The notes under the pieces: model-generated
The model's database searches: none
Told to the model about the DNA's origin: nothing
The model's input: only the letters and a program-made list of their open reading frames with translations
Made by a program: the position numbers and the translations under genes
Origin: Pleurotus ostreatus/Saccharomyces cerevisiae fusant
Taxonomy: Eukaryota > Opisthokonta
Direction of reading: 5' to 3'
Assembly: GCA_024196135.1 (NCBI GenBank)
Contig: JAMQCK010000065.1
Span: forward strand, 1 to 64,000
Length of the DNA stretch: 64,000 nucleotides
In this document: positions 47,350 through 59,324 of the stretch, in pieces
Layout: every line of letters begins with the position of its first letter
Position numbering within the stretch: position 1 is the first letter of the stretch

Positions 47350-48602
47350 TCACAGCTTCGCGCCCTTCTCCCCTTTCGCCTGATTGACCGAAAAAGGTAC
47401 GACCAGAGCGAAGTGCGTCGCAGTAGCCAAACATCGTTGAGGCTCCCGCCAATCTGAGTTCTCGTCCCCCTCGCCCAGCTCCGCAGGTGCCGTCCACACC
47501 TCCACAGTCGCGTCGTGTCGCCCGTCGTTTACAAAGCGCCCAGAGAAGTAGACTCCAACTGTTCGCCTTGCCTGGTGTGGCGAGTCTTCCGGAGGTATGG
47601 GGAATACGTATTGCACGACCATGTTGAGGGTGGGGAACCAGCTGTAAGTGCGAACTGCGTTAGATCCACGCAGACACAAAGATGCCAGGATCAGGCGTAC
47701 TTGAGCTCGTTCATTGCACATTTATCCTTCGCATTGAAGGCCCACAGTGGTGGCGAGCCAAGGAACACGTCCGCGATGAAGCACAAGAACGCGGGCGTGA
47801 TGCGCTCCTTGGGATCCTTTAGCTGCATCCAACCGCCCCACTCGAAGCCCCCGCCGCCGATGCCGCCTGTACGCCTGCGAGCAGAACTATCCGCCGCGTT
47901 GCGCGCGAGAATGATGGGGTCCGGCGCCCAGGTGAGGTGCTGAGCGTAACTCATCTTGCCCGGGAGGTGTCTGATCGTGGCGTGCCGTGGATGGTGGTGC
48001 AAGGGTATGCGGCGGGCGAAGGGAGAGGGGGCCTCGAGCGTCATTTGTGGGGAAGGGGAGAGGACGCCAAAGATTAGGTGCACGAGGATGCGCTGCTGGC
48101 GCTGGAGGGGATGAGGAGGTCAGTCGGAGGTTTGTGGGGAAGGAGAGGATAGCACACACGTTCTGGAGGAGCTCCGCAAGGACATTGGCGTACGACTTTC
48201 CGACGCGTAGCCGTCTTACTTGGACTTCACACGCATCCACGGTGACAGCCTGGAGGAAGTGCGCAGAGACATGAACGATCTCGCTATGGGCTGTCTTTCG
48301 CTGGTGTAGGATCGCGGCTTGCACGATCAGCGACAGGGAGAAACCTGGTAGAAGTTCAACGCGTAATTAAAGAAACTGTCTTCCGTCTACGCACCACCAT
48401 GAGCGACGCTGCAGGTCGTGGTTAGGACATCGTCAATACGCGCCAGAAGGGAGCAAAAGAACAATGGCAAAGAACAAAGCCCTCACTTTCCCACCGTCCA
48501 GTCCCTCGGCACGCTCCCGGCGTACACGTCCGAGTCCCCGCTCTCTCGAAAGAGCTCCTGGGCTACCGATGTCAGGCGTACTGCTTGACTGTATGGCGGC
48601 AT
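47350..48602 (-). CDS. thioesterase-like superfamily protein (4HBT_3 type)
   Basis: The CDS is join(47350..47641,47701..48095,48160..48344,48394..48407,48487..48602), 333 residues. It is a double-hotdog acyl-CoA thioesterase-like protein. The first hotdog holds DWTVGNVAHGGFSLSLIVQAA, where the AHGG motif is assembled across two introns and a 14-nt exon. SEIVHVSAHFLQAV and VRRLRVGKSYANV follow. The second hotdog includes TPAFLCFIADVF and TVGVYFSGRFVNDGRHDATVEVW. A Gly-rich loop with FEWGGW links them, as in fungal relatives. Substrate unknown. The start at 48602 gives the usual short N-terminus before the W-x-V-G-N-V motif. Confidence 0.85.
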
Positions 48603-48849
48603 GCTCGTAGTCGAAGGAGAAGTAGTGTCCTGACCGGCGACTACAGCTTGTTATAGCCGGCGCCGCCAAGATTGGCATGACATCGCCTTCGCGGTGAGCG
48701 CCAGCGCTTATGGGCCACGCGCCGCTGGGGCGGTTCCCGGCGGGCGATGTAGGCGCGCGACGTGCGTACATACAAAGTCTGTATAGGTATTCCACCGAGG
48801 TACATTGGATAGTTGTACATATCCTTCCAACTTCAACGGGCCTGCTACC

Positions 48850-50237
48850 CTACTGCTCGCCAGCCAGCACTCTGAGGAACTCGTCCGACTCATTCCCCTC
48901 CACCATCTTGATGATCGGTATTCCAGCCCTCACACGCCCCTCCGCCTTGTGCTCGTTCAAGAACCTCTGCGCGTACTGCACGACGAGGCGGCGCTCGTGC
49001 AGCGACGCGCCCTTGCCAATCCATACGAAGATCGCCGGGCGCTCCTTCGCGAGGGAGTAATCCAAGAGGAAGGCGTCGTCGCTGTGCAGCGAGGACTCTG
49101 AAACCGGCTCGACTTTCTCGAAGACGGCATCCCCGGAGGCGTCGGAGAGGCGGTACAGGGTGGGCGGGATGCCGCTGTCCTCTTCGGGCGCCTGCTCGCG
49201 AAGCGTCGTGCCCTCCCCGAACTCGGCAAGGAAGATGCCTGCACCGGGACCGCCTTCATCTGGTTGCCTGAATGAGCCACAAACTCACGCACTTTCACCC
49301 TCAGTACTAACCATAGACCGTCACCTCGCACTGCCCCTGCCGCTCATTCACCAAGCTCTGCGCAAACTCCGCCGCCTTAAACTTCTCCTTCCCCGCGCTC
49401 GCCTTCGTATTCAGCTGCCACACCCTCGAGCCCATATCCAGCACGAACACATCGCCCGCGACCAAACTCTCCGCCTCCACGGGCACCTCGCGCACGACGA
49501 GGTGGAACTTCGCGCCCGCGCGGGAGAGCGTGACGCGGTAGAGGCGGCGCACGTCCGGCGGGGGCGCCTCGGAGACGTGCCGGAAGCCTGTGGCGACGCC
49601 GCCGCGGAGGACGAGGAAGCGAGGGAAGTAGGAGATGAGGCGGGCGGATTCGAGGTCTTGGACTTCGCGATATTGGACGGGGAGGCCGTGGAGGTCTGTG
49701 GACGGAGGGGTAGGGGGTGAGTAAGGTAAGAATTGAGGTGGGGGAAGGGGGTCACGCACGATCGTCGAGTTCGACGGTCTTGTAGGCTGCGGTTCCTGCC
49801 TCGTCTTGCGAGGTGTTGCTCCCAAGCCAAAAGTGCAGATCGTAAGAGACCGACTCTGACTCTGGGGTCTTCTTGTATGTCTGTAGTTCAAGTTCAAATT
49901 AGCCTTAATCAATTCGCAATGTTATCGAGGGCAACGTACGTGGAGGATGATATACGAATCACCATCGTAGAACGAGCCATAGCGTTCCTTTGGCCATTCT
50001 ACGACGTGGAACTGCTCGATGCGCCAGATACGGATTCCAGGTTCGTCGAGATCAGCTGCACTCCAGGCGGGCTCCTCGTCCCCTGCATGCTCGCGCACGT
50101 TCTTCTCGAGCTGACTTGCGGAGGGTTGTCAGATGCGCGGGGAATAGAGAGGTGATTTCGATCCTCACGTCTGATCCCAGCAGGGCTATGTTCGTGTCTT
50201 CGATGTTGTAGGTCTGAGGCTTCGTAAGATGAGCCAT
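48850..50237 (-). CDS. severin/gelsolin-family actin-binding protein
   Basis: The CDS is join(48850..49259,49312..49695,49760..49880,49940..50110,50169..50237), 384 residues. It carries three gelsolin-like repeats, as in severin/fragmin. Repeat 1: [62 protein letters not shown], then [26 protein letters not shown]. Repeat 2: [25 protein letters not shown]. Repeat 3: [26 protein letters not shown]. It should cap and sever actin filaments under calcium control in the cytoplasm. The start at 50237 gives the short N-terminal extension seen in fungal members. It diverges from the RRT8-like gene across 229 bp. Confidence 0.93.
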
Positions 50238-50466
50238 AGTGGGATGGAGGTTGTTAGTTTGTGGATTGGCTTGACTGTTGGGAGATGGCCGTTGCGAGGA
50301 AGGGAGCTCGACGTCAGGCGTGATGTTGAGAAGCATCAACCGGATCCCCGGCCCGAACTGAAATTACTTCCGCCTCGGGACGTCACTGGGCGCTTAAGGC
50401 GGTGCGTCCCACTTAAACGCGACCCTCACCTGCACCTCGCGCTCTCGCTTAACCTTACCCCTCACC

Positions 50467-51723
50467 ATGTCCTCTATCCAAGGCCCCGAGGCGCAGAATG
50501 CGCTCTTCGACGACCTACACCCGAAAGAGGCCGTGCCGGCCGCGCTCGAGCGCGCCACCGATCGGTTGGAGTTTCCCCCATCGTATGTCGTGGTGGGGAT
50601 CTATAGGTTGTTCACGGATAAGACGCTCTTGATTCCGACGTGGAAGAAGTGTCAGCATGGGACGATACGAGGGCTGGGGGTGGGGCTGGTTTGGGTGCGT
50701 TGCTAGCGTTGCAGTCAACGGAAGGTCACCTCGGTGCTGATGGGTTTATAGGGATTCCTTACCTTCGGCATACAGAAGAAGTTTATCGAGGTGTTCCTTG
50801 CGAAGTATGTGGCTCTCTCCGCTGCTCGAGCAAGATGCTGACCACCGGCCGCGCTCCTCAGCTCCCCTCGCATCGTCGGTCTCACAAACGACACCGTCTT
50901 CGGGTACAAGGTCCCCTTCAACGTGCATACCTGTAAGTCACATCGCACTATCCCTCATCCGTCCTACTCACCCCACCCCCAGACGCCGCCATCCTCCTCC
51001 TCGGCTCCCAAATTTCCGCCATCCTCAACTTCTTCCTCTACAAAAACATCCGCATCGCGCGCGACCGCGCCTGGGAACTCACCGTCGCCTCCCGCGGCAA
51101 GGGCCCCGACTTCTGGTGGCCCTACGTCGAGGAGTGGGACAGCCCGCCGCGCGTCGACCCGGACCACCGCTCGTTCTCGGAAAAGTGGCTGGGCGGGTTC
51201 TTTGGGCGGTATGTGGTGAGGAAGGCGATTACGGTGCCGTTTGCGCTGTATCCTGTGGTCGGGATTTTGGCGTCGGCGTGGGTGAAGGCGGTGGGGACGG
51301 CGAGATATCTGCATAAGCAGGTGGGTGGGGTAAAAGTGGCTAGGGAGAGGAAATTGGTGCTGATGGGTTTGGGTAGTACTTTGCATCGAAGAACATGACG
51401 AAGGAGCAGATTGCGATCTTTATGGCCGAGCGGAAGTGGGAGTATCGCAGTGAGTTTCCCTTTATACATGGTACTGGTGCTCTCTGATCAATTGCTGCGT
51501 TCAGCTTTTGGCTTCGTCGCCGCGCTCCTTGAGGGCTTGCCGATCATAGGCATCGTCTTCACCGTCTCCAACAGGATTGGAGCGGCCATGTGGGCATTTG
51601 GTGAGTACTTCCCCTCTCCTCTTGGATGTAGTGCTCAGGCATTCTGCAGATCTTGAGAAGCGACAGCACTTCATTGCTGAGAAGCGTGGCATTGGCTATC
51701 CTCAGAAAAGCCAGTCAAGATAG
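50467..51723 (+). CDS. multispan membrane protein, RRT8/LDS (EI24-like) family
   Basis: The CDS is join(50467..50694,50752..50804,50862..50932,50983..51320,51377..51449,51505..51600,51650..51723), 310 residues. Four or more hydrophobic segments are seen: GIYRLFTDKTLLIPTWKKCQHG, GLGVGLVWGFLTFGIQKKFI, AAILLLGSQISAILNFFLY, AITVPFALYPVVGILASAWVKA and TFGFVAALLEGLPIIGIVFTVSNRIGAAMWAFD. The last segment with LEGLPIIG and SNRIGAAMWA, followed by LEKRQH, matches the fungal RRT8/LDS1 group related to EI24 proteins. These sit on lipid droplets or endomembranes and, in yeast, affect outer spore wall assembly. The role in a basidiomycete is unknown. Confidence 0.75.
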
Positions 51724-51977
51724 ATACCTACAGCAGTCGTCACACGATTCGGAACTGTATACAAAGAACACTCGATACATGCATGGCACCCCAATCGTTC
51801 CCTGTGTGAGCTGAGCCTGGCATCAAAGCTACCAAGTTGTCGAGTACGGCAATGTCGAACAACGAGGCCCAGCGTGACTGACGGTGGCGTGGGAAAACCC
51901 TCCCTAGCCACGGCTTCTCGGCCCGATCTCCTTACCACAACCACCATCATCCATGCAACCTCCTTCGACCTCGCCCG

Positions 51978-54802
51978 ATGGCATTGCCGCGACCTAGAAG
52001 AAGCATACTGAGAGATGACCCGCTGCTGAGGAATGGTTTCCCGTATCATCAGTGCGTATTGTCGTTGTTGATGCGTCCGAAGTATATGGAGGGATGGACG
52101 CATGGATCAAGGCAAGGAGACTGACGTGCGCGGCTGTTTAGGCGCCTGCGCGCACACTCCTCCTGCGTGAATGCGCTCGCGTTCTCGACGTACGATGGCG
52201 GACGGTATATGGCAAGTGGGGGAGATGGTAAGTGGTGCATGAGTGGTACGAACGTACGGCCTAGAAGTACTGACGATGGATTATCCGGCGTAGACCTTAA
52301 GGTGCAGATTTGGGACTTGCATAGGCAGGACCAGCGCGAGCCGAGCTGTACGATGGAGGGAGCTTTGGTGCGTGATAGCTACACATCAATGGGTAGGAGA
52401 GAGGAAGGAAGATGCTGATGAGTGGAACGTAGGCTAACATTTTCAACATCGCGTTCTCAGCGACAAATAAATATGTGTTTTCGTGCGTACTTTCCCGTTC
52501 ATACTGTACACCTCTTCCCTTCACATGTTACCCATGCACAAATTGAGCTGACATTGCTGGGACACACTCACACAGAGGCGGCGCCGACGACCGCATCATG
52601 CAATACGACTTCGCCACCGCGACCGAGCTTATGACGAGGAGTACGGCTCCTCCAACGGTGCATGCGGATGCGAGGTATCTGGAGCATGATGTGCGATTCC
52701 TCTGTCTTCCTTCCGCTCTTCAGCTTCATGGAATGATCTACCTGCAGGCAAGCATCCGCGATATCTCCTGCCATCCCTACAACGATGAGATCTTTATGAG
52801 TGCTAGGTGCGTTTCTGTATTACACTCTTCTTTCCGCCTCTCACCTTTCAACGCATTATCCATCTGACACCTACCCTCCAGCGAAGACGGCAAAATCATC
52901 CTCTACGACGCGCGCGCCTCTTCTTCCCCCATCCACGGCGAAATACAATTATCCAGCGAAGCCACCGGCGCCCGCTTCAACCCCACCATGGAGCACATCT
53001 TCGCGACGAGTGATAAGCGGAGGTTGCAGTTGCGGGATGCGCGGATGGCGTTTGGGGGGAGGGGGAGGATGGCGATTGGGGAAGGGGAGAGGGAGAAGGG
53101 GGGCGGGGTGGTGAGGACGGTGAGTGCTGGGTGCTGATCCGGAGGAGGGAAGGATAGGGAATGGGTGAAGGGGTGTGGGGAAGGTCACAGGGGGAGGGCA
53201 TAGAGAAAAAGGGCGGGGTTAACTTACACAACCCCCAGTTTCACACCCGCCTGACGCGAACCACGAAGCGCGGGCACGCGATCTGCAGCCCGGAGGTCAA
53301 TAGCTTCACCTTCGATGCGAAGGGGCAGACGATTGCGGCGACGATCTTGGTGAGTGGGAGGTTTTCAGTCTGCCTACTTGACGTGCGCTTGTGCTGCATG
53401 TCGCGAACGCGTGTGCTGCATGTCGCGAATGCGTGTGCTGCGCGCAGACCTGGTGTGGCGTCTAGAAAGCTGGTGTGGCGTCCAGAAAGCTGGTGTGGCG
53501 TCTAGAAAGCTGGTGTGGCGTCTAGAAACTGGTGTCACGGGGAAAAAGCATTGACTGACGCGCTCACAGCACCACTACCCTGTCATATTCTCCCTCTCCG
53601 ATCCCGCGCCCGTAGCGGTGTGCACCAGTGCGGATATCCCGCCGGAACTTGGCGGCTATTCGAATTCGTGTACGATGAAGGTGCGGTTCATAGTTCAAGT
53701 CTCTCTTGTCATACCCCTCTTCGCAGCAATACCCCTCTTCGCAACAATACCCCTCTTTCACAACTATGCCTCCTTCGCGACGTGTCCCTCCTCCCAATGA
53801 TACTTATTGTACTCCTCTTCACAACCCTCACCATCAACCTCGAAGACACCTTTCGGCGCGATAACTGAAGCTACTACCCAGCACGGCTCCTTCAGCGGCC
53901 AGGCGTTTCAGGCGAAGTACTATGCGGCGGGCTCGGATGATTTCCGCGGCTATGTCTGGCGGATACCGAGCATGGAGGAGCTATTGGAAAGGAGGGAGGT
54001 GGTGGGGAGGGGGGAGGATGTGTCGGAAGAGGTTATTGGTGAGTGGGGCTTGCTAGGGTTGTCATTGTGCGATCCCTGACCCGTGTGTCGGGCGGCGAGC
54101 GATATCTGACTGACGCGGGCGAAATTGTAGCATACGCCGGCCCTGGCACGAACAGCAAAGCCTATATTCCCGTCACGTTGACGAAGCCGATGAGCCAGTT
54201 GACTGGTAGGTCTCTATCTACTCATCCATTGCCATTGCCAATCGATGATCGCAGGCCACACCTCCATCGTCAACAGCACCCTCTTTCACCCCACCTTGCC
54301 GCACATCGCCACGGCGGGTATCGAGCGGGACGTTCTGATCCACGGGCCGACGTCGGGCTCGCCGTGCGTGGCGAGGTTGCGAAGGTCGCCGGAGAGCAGG
54401 GATGTGAGGCGGGTGGGGAGTGGGGAGGAGGAGGGGGCGATGACGAGCGAGCAGTATTGGGCGATGGTGTTGGGGATTGAGGCGGTTGACGACGATGGGC
54501 CGAGTGGGGAAGGAACGGGCGGTGGTGAGGAAGGAAGTGGCGAGACGGGCGGTGATGGGGACGGAGAGCGCAGTGCAGAAGACGCCGAGGCGGACGCGAG
54601 CGAGAGACGGACGATCAGTATGTTCGACTATATATTGCGCAGAGAGGGGAATGTGGATGTATGGGAGGCGGAGGATACGAGGGTAGCGGGGAATGGGAGT
54701 TTGGATGATAGTGAGGAGGAAGACAGCGAGGAGGAGGAAGAGGATGACAAGGAGGAGGCAAGCGGTAGCAGTAGCGAGGAGGAAATGATCATCGAGATTT
54801 GA
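51978..54802 (+). CDS. WD40 protein, DCAF (DDB1-CUL4 adaptor) type
   Basis: The CDS has 12 exons: 51978..52051, 52142..52227, 52294..52367, 52433..52482, 52576..52690, 52748..52806, 52882..53119, 53239..53349, 53570..53680, 53882..54038, 54131..54205 and 54255..54802; 565 residues. WD repeats start with LRAHSSCVNALAFST, MASGGDDLKVQIWDL, then IFNIAFSATNKYVFSGGADDRIMQYD, IRDISCHPYNDEIFMSASEDGKIILYDAR, YAAGSDDFRGYVWRIP and GHTSIVNSTLFHPTLPHIATAGIERDVLIHGP. The order and wording fit DCAF5/DCAF6-like substrate receptors of CUL4-DDB1 ubiquitin ligases. The C-terminal 150 residues are Glu/Asp/Gly-rich and disordered. Two introns (53350-53569 and 53681-53881) are unusually long and filled with tandem repeats. 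Confidence 0.85.
53390..53444 (+). repeat. 22-bp tandem repeat in an intron
   Basis: TGTGCTGCATGTCGCGAACG plus CG, repeated at 53390 and 53412 with a truncated third copy from 53434. It lies inside intron 8 of the WD40 gene. Confidence 0.7.
53450..53535 (+). repeat. 20-bp minisatellite in an intron
   Basis: The unit CTGGTGTGGCGTCTAGAAAG occurs four times (53450, 53470, 53490, 53510) with one substitution in the second copy and a partial fifth copy. It lies inside the same intron as the 22-bp repeat. Confidence 0.9.
53711..53764 (+). repeat. 18-bp tandem repeat in an intron
   Basis: Three copies of ATACCCCTCTTCGCAACA or close variants (53711, 53729, 53747) in intron 9 of the WD40 gene. They form a pyrimidine-rich run upstream of the acceptor. 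Confidence 0.85.
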
Positions 54803-55444
54803 CCATAGCCTTCGTCCGTTGCATGGCTGGATCGGGACGCGACGCGATCCAAAGACAGCCTGACAAGGCCGAGAATAGACCTGACTCTGACTTCATCTGA
54901 CTTCGCGCCAGGCCGTGGCTGGACGCGACAAAGCGGGCACCATCTCGAACACCTCCATTTGCACGCGCTTGCTATTCATCCCAGTCAAGGCACCGGTGCC
55001 GAGGCTGCCATGGTGAGACACCGTTAATCATCGATCCATAAGCGTTGCGGTCGTGACCTTGTTGACGCGCCGAGCTTCGCACGACGCGTCGACGCGTTCC
55101 AATTAGCGTGACAGCACGCGTTCAACAACACGGACAAAGAGCGCGTTGTTGATCGTGCAAGGCACCCGCGTTTCCTGCCCGCTCTGCATCCTCAGAGAAT
55201 TCATGAATAAACTCTCGGCGTGTCGTATGAGCCCTATCTCACTTTTGCACCTTTGCAATGCGTGAATGCAGGAACAGAGAGACACAACGCCGTCAAGAAC
55301 AGAGATCGCCCCTAATCCGCCGACGCGCACATGACCGCGATTATTTGTCACAATCTCATCGCTTAAAAGAGCGCGTCTCGTTTTTACCTCGTTGTCTACC
55401 GACCTCCATCTCCCCTCCCCTCATAACATCCCCCACGCGACACG
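54803..55444. other. RNR1 upstream region
   Basis: A 642-bp stretch between the WD40 stop and the RNR1 start. It carries three ACGCGT motifs listed separately. No ORF of interest. Confidence 0.6.
55084..55121 (+). promoter_or_regulatory. cluster of MluI cell-cycle box motifs
   Basis: ACGCGT occurs at 55084-55089, 55092-55097 and 55116-55121, about 325-360 bases upstream of the RNR1 start. This is the core of the site bound by MBF (Mbp1/Swi6) at G1/S genes in ascomycetes, where RNR1 is a classical target. Conserved use here is an inference. Confidence 0.55.
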
Positions 55445-58400
55445 ATGTCCAACCAATACGTTTTCAAGCGAGGTACGTCGAATCGCCATTGTGGATCGCC
55501 GCTGTTCGCTGACCCATCCCCTCCCAGACGGGTACGTGCACGGACGCGGCGCGACGCGTAGATGAGGACTCTAATTAAGCTCTTATCTTAGGCGCAAGGA
55601 GCAGATTCAGCTGGGCAAGGTACGTGGTGGCGCGGAGTGGCGCGACGATCTGCTCACCACTCGTCTGCAGATCCAGTCAAGAATCAAGAAGCTTTGCTAT
55701 GGCCTCGACATGCGACATGTCGATCCCCTCGCGTACGTGAACGCGCCCTGCATTCTTCGTGCAGATACTGATGACCCCTCCAGCATCACGATCAAGGTTG
55801 TGCAAGGCGTGTACCACGGCGTGACCACTGTCGAGCTCGACGTGCGCGTTCTCCGTTTCACATTCTTGAACAAGACTGACGCGTCGGCTTTTCGCAGAAC
55901 CTCGCCGCCGAGACCGCCGCATACCTCACCACACAGCACCCCGACTACGCTGTTCTCGCCGCGCGTATCGCCATCTCCAACCTTCACAAGGAGACGACAA
56001 AGAGCTTCTCCCAGGTGGTTGAGAAGCTGTACAACTATGGTGCGTCTCATCGCTCAGGGGTGTAGGCGTGCCAGCTGACGGAACGCCACAGTCAACCCGA
56101 AGAACGGCAAGCGCGCGAGCATGATCTCCGACGCGACTTACAAGGTCGTTATGGACAACGCGGAAACCCTCGACTCTGCTATCATCTACGACCGCGACTT
56201 TGCCTACAACTAGTGCGTCGGCTTCACTCTCCCTTTTACTTGGTCTGACATCTTGCAGCTTTGGCTTCAAAACGCTTGAGCGCTCCTACCTCCTCCGCAT
56301 CAACGGGCGTGTCGCTGAGCGCCCCCAACACATGATCATGCGTGTCGCAGTGGGCATTCACGGCGATAACATCGAGCGCGTTCTCGAGACTTACAACCTT
56401 ATGTCGGACCGCTACTTCACCCATGCGTCACCCACCCTGTTCAACGCCGGTACCCCTCACCCGCAAATGAGCTCGTGCTTCCTCGTCTCGATGAAGGACG
56501 ACTCGATAGAGGGCATCTACGACACCCTCAAGCAGTGCGCTATGATTAGTAAGACTGCTGGCGGTATCGGTCTCAACATCCACAACATCCGCGCCACTGG
56601 GTATGTGCTTCAGAAACGCAGTCGGGGCGTTCGCTCATATTTTGCAGCTCATACATCGCCGGTACCAACGGCTACTCGAACGGTATCGTACCTATGCTTC
56701 GCGCGTACGACGCCACTGCGCGTTACGTCGACCAGGGTGGCAACAAGCGTCCGGGAGCATTCGCTATCTACCTCGAGCCCTGGCATCCCGACGTCTTCGA
56801 GTTCCTCGACTTGAGGAAGAACCACGGCAAGGAGGAGCAGCGCGCTCGCGACCTCTTCTACGCCCTCTGGATTCCCGACCTCTTGTGAGTTCACCATTTC
56901 CATTCACTTTTAGAGCAAGACTGACATGTGACTTAGCATGAAGCGTGTCGAGTCTGGTGGGGACTGGTCTCTGTTCTGCCCGAATGAGGCACCTGGACTT
57001 GCTGACTGCTGGGGCGACGAGTTCGAGGCTTTGTACGCCAAATACGAGGCTGAGGGCCGTGAGCGCAAGAAGATTCCTGCGCAGAAGCTCTGGTACGCGA
57101 TCCTCGAGGCCCAGATCGAGACGGGCAACCCCTTCATGCTCTACAAGGACTCAGCGAACCGTAAGTGCCCTCGTACCCAGTCACAGTGATGGAGATGCTC
57201 AACTTCCTGTAGGCAAATCGAACCAGCAGAACCTCGGCACGATCAAGTCGTCCAACTTGTGCACGGAGATCATCGAGTACTCTGCTCCTGATGAGACCGC
57301 TGTCTGCAACCTGGCCTCCCTCGCGCTGCCCACCTTCATCCGCGACGGCGTGTACGACTTCCAGAAGCTGCACGACGTCACGAAGGTAGTCACCCGCAAC
57401 CTCAACAAGATCATCGACGTCAACTACTACCCGGTCCCCGAGGCGAGGCGCTCAAACATGCGCCACCGCCCCATTGGTCTCGGTGTCCAAGGCCTCGCCG
57501 ACGCCTTCATGGCGCTGCGCATGCCGTTCGACTCGCCCGAGGCGCGCGAGCTGAACAAGCAGATCTTCGAGACGATCTACCACGCGGCGTGCGAGGCGTC
57601 CTCTGACCTCGCCGAGGAGGAGGGGCCGTACGAGACGTGGGAGGGCAGCCCGGCGAGCCAGGGTCAGCTGCAGTTTGACCTGTGGGGCGTGACGCCGACA
57701 GATCTGTGGGACTGGGCGTCGTTGAAGGCGAAGATCGCGCGGACGGGGATGCGGAATGCGCTGCTTGTTGCACCGATGCCGACGGCGTCGACGAGTCAGA
57801 TTTTGGGGAATAATGAGTGCTTTGAGCCGTACACGAGGTATGTTGTCCCTGTTAGTGATGTTGTGCTTTTACTTATCATCGCTTGCAGCAACATCTACAC
57901 CCGCCGTGTCCTCGCTGGCGAGTTCCAGGTCGTCTGCCCGTGGCTCCTTCGCGAGCTCGTCGACAAGGGCCTCTGGGACGACAAGATGAAGAATCAGATC
58001 ATCGCGAACAACGGCTCCATCCAGTCCATCTCGCGCATCCCGGACGACATCAAGGCGATCTACAAGACGGTGTGGGAGATCTCGCAGAAGAAGGTGCTGG
58101 ACCTGGCGGCGGACCGGGGCCCGTTCATCTGCCAGAGCCAGTCGCTGAACGTGCACCTGGCGGCGCCGACGCTGGGGCAGCTGACGAGCATGCACTTTTA
58201 CGGGTGGAAGAAGGGGCTGAAGACGGGGATGTATTATTTGCGGACGAGGCCGGCGTCGCAGGCGATCCAGTTTACGGTCGACCAGGCGATGTTGAAGGAG
58301 TCGAATAAGGCGGAGGGTGGGGAGGTGCCTGCGTCGCCTGCGAGGCCGACGGTGGCCACCACACCACGCAAGGCAGCGGCGACGCCTTCGTCGTCGGGGT

Positions 58401-58684
58401 TGATGACCCCATCATCGTCCTCGTCGCCGGAGCGCTCGCCCGCCACCCCGCCGCTGCAGAGCAATGGGGCGACGCCGAACGGCAAGGCTCCCGCGAGCAC
58501 TGTGCCTGCGACTGCACCGGTGGTGACTGAGGGCATGACGGTGGAGGAGAAGTCGGCGGCGCGGGCGGCGGCGGATCCGGAGTACGCGGCGGCGCTGCAG
58601 AGGCAGAAGGAGCGGGAGCTGGAGGAGGCGAAGCTGATGTGCTCGTTGGAGAACAAGGAGGCGTGTGTGATGTGCTCGGGTTAA
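55445..58684 (+). CDS. RNR1: ribonucleotide reductase large subunit
   Basis: The CDS has 12 exons: 55445..55472, 55528..55531, 55592..55619, 55671..55732, 55784..55841, 55898..56039, 56092..56212, 56259..56600, 56648..56884, 56937..57160, 57213..57837 and 57889..58684; 888 residues. It is the class I alpha subunit, reducing ribonucleoside diphosphates for DNA synthesis in the cytosol. The ATP-cone N-terminus begins [17 protein letters not shown], where the Asp and Gly codons are built from a 4-nt microexon. Active-site cysteines appear in MSSCFLVS and [10 protein letters not shown], the radical-site motif in SSNLCTEI, and the regenerating tail is CVMC. A Ser/Pro/Thr/Ala-rich insert precedes the tail. 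Three MCB-like motifs lie upstream. Confidence 0.97.
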
Positions 58685-59324
58685 GCTGGGGAGTGGTGTT
58701 CCCTTCCATCGCGCGGTGGGGATACGAGTGGAGTGCGCGGTGTTGGCCCCCATCGGACTGTATCGTTAGATTGCATGCTTTCTTTCCTCCTTTTTTCTTC
58801 TTTCCTTCGCCTTTGTTGTCTCGCTGTACGATCTATGCATCTCTGTAATAATAGTTACTGGTCCTCTATGGAATAGACTGTAATCTCACATATGGATGAG
58901 ACTGAGGTTCTGCGGTTCGAATTGGAGTGAGTGAAGAGAAGGCGGAGATCAGATTTGGTCGATTTGTTTAAAAATGCGGATGGGCCTCCGACCAGAGAAG
59001 TTGGACGAGGTCATATACCTTTTGAGGTTGGCATGGAGTACTGCAGAGGATGTCGCCCGCAAGAGCGGAACAAAGGAGGGGATTGACTCGGGGGACGAGA
59101 ATTCAGTTCGGCATTGTTCACGCTGCAGAACGGACCATCCTTGTATCGTGGTGCTTTGATTGTGACACGATTGTCGGCAGGGGTCAGAAGGGCACCCTTG
59201 ACTCCCGCATTATACGCAAGCGACAGATACGCTGGAAGAAAAAATCGTGCATCAGGGATCATGGGCAACGACGTGCAGAAGCAAATGCCTCCCAACGGGA
59301 AGCAGACATATATTAGTGACGACA
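58685..59324. other. intergenic between convergent genes
   Basis: 3' regions of RNR1 (+) and dynactin p62 (-). AT-rich and pyrimidine-rich runs follow the RNR1 stop. No gene recognised. Confidence 0.5.

Noticed and set aside
58900..58925. Possible tRNA B-box (GGTTCGAATTG)
   Set aside because: No matching A-box and no cloverleaf could be folded around it.
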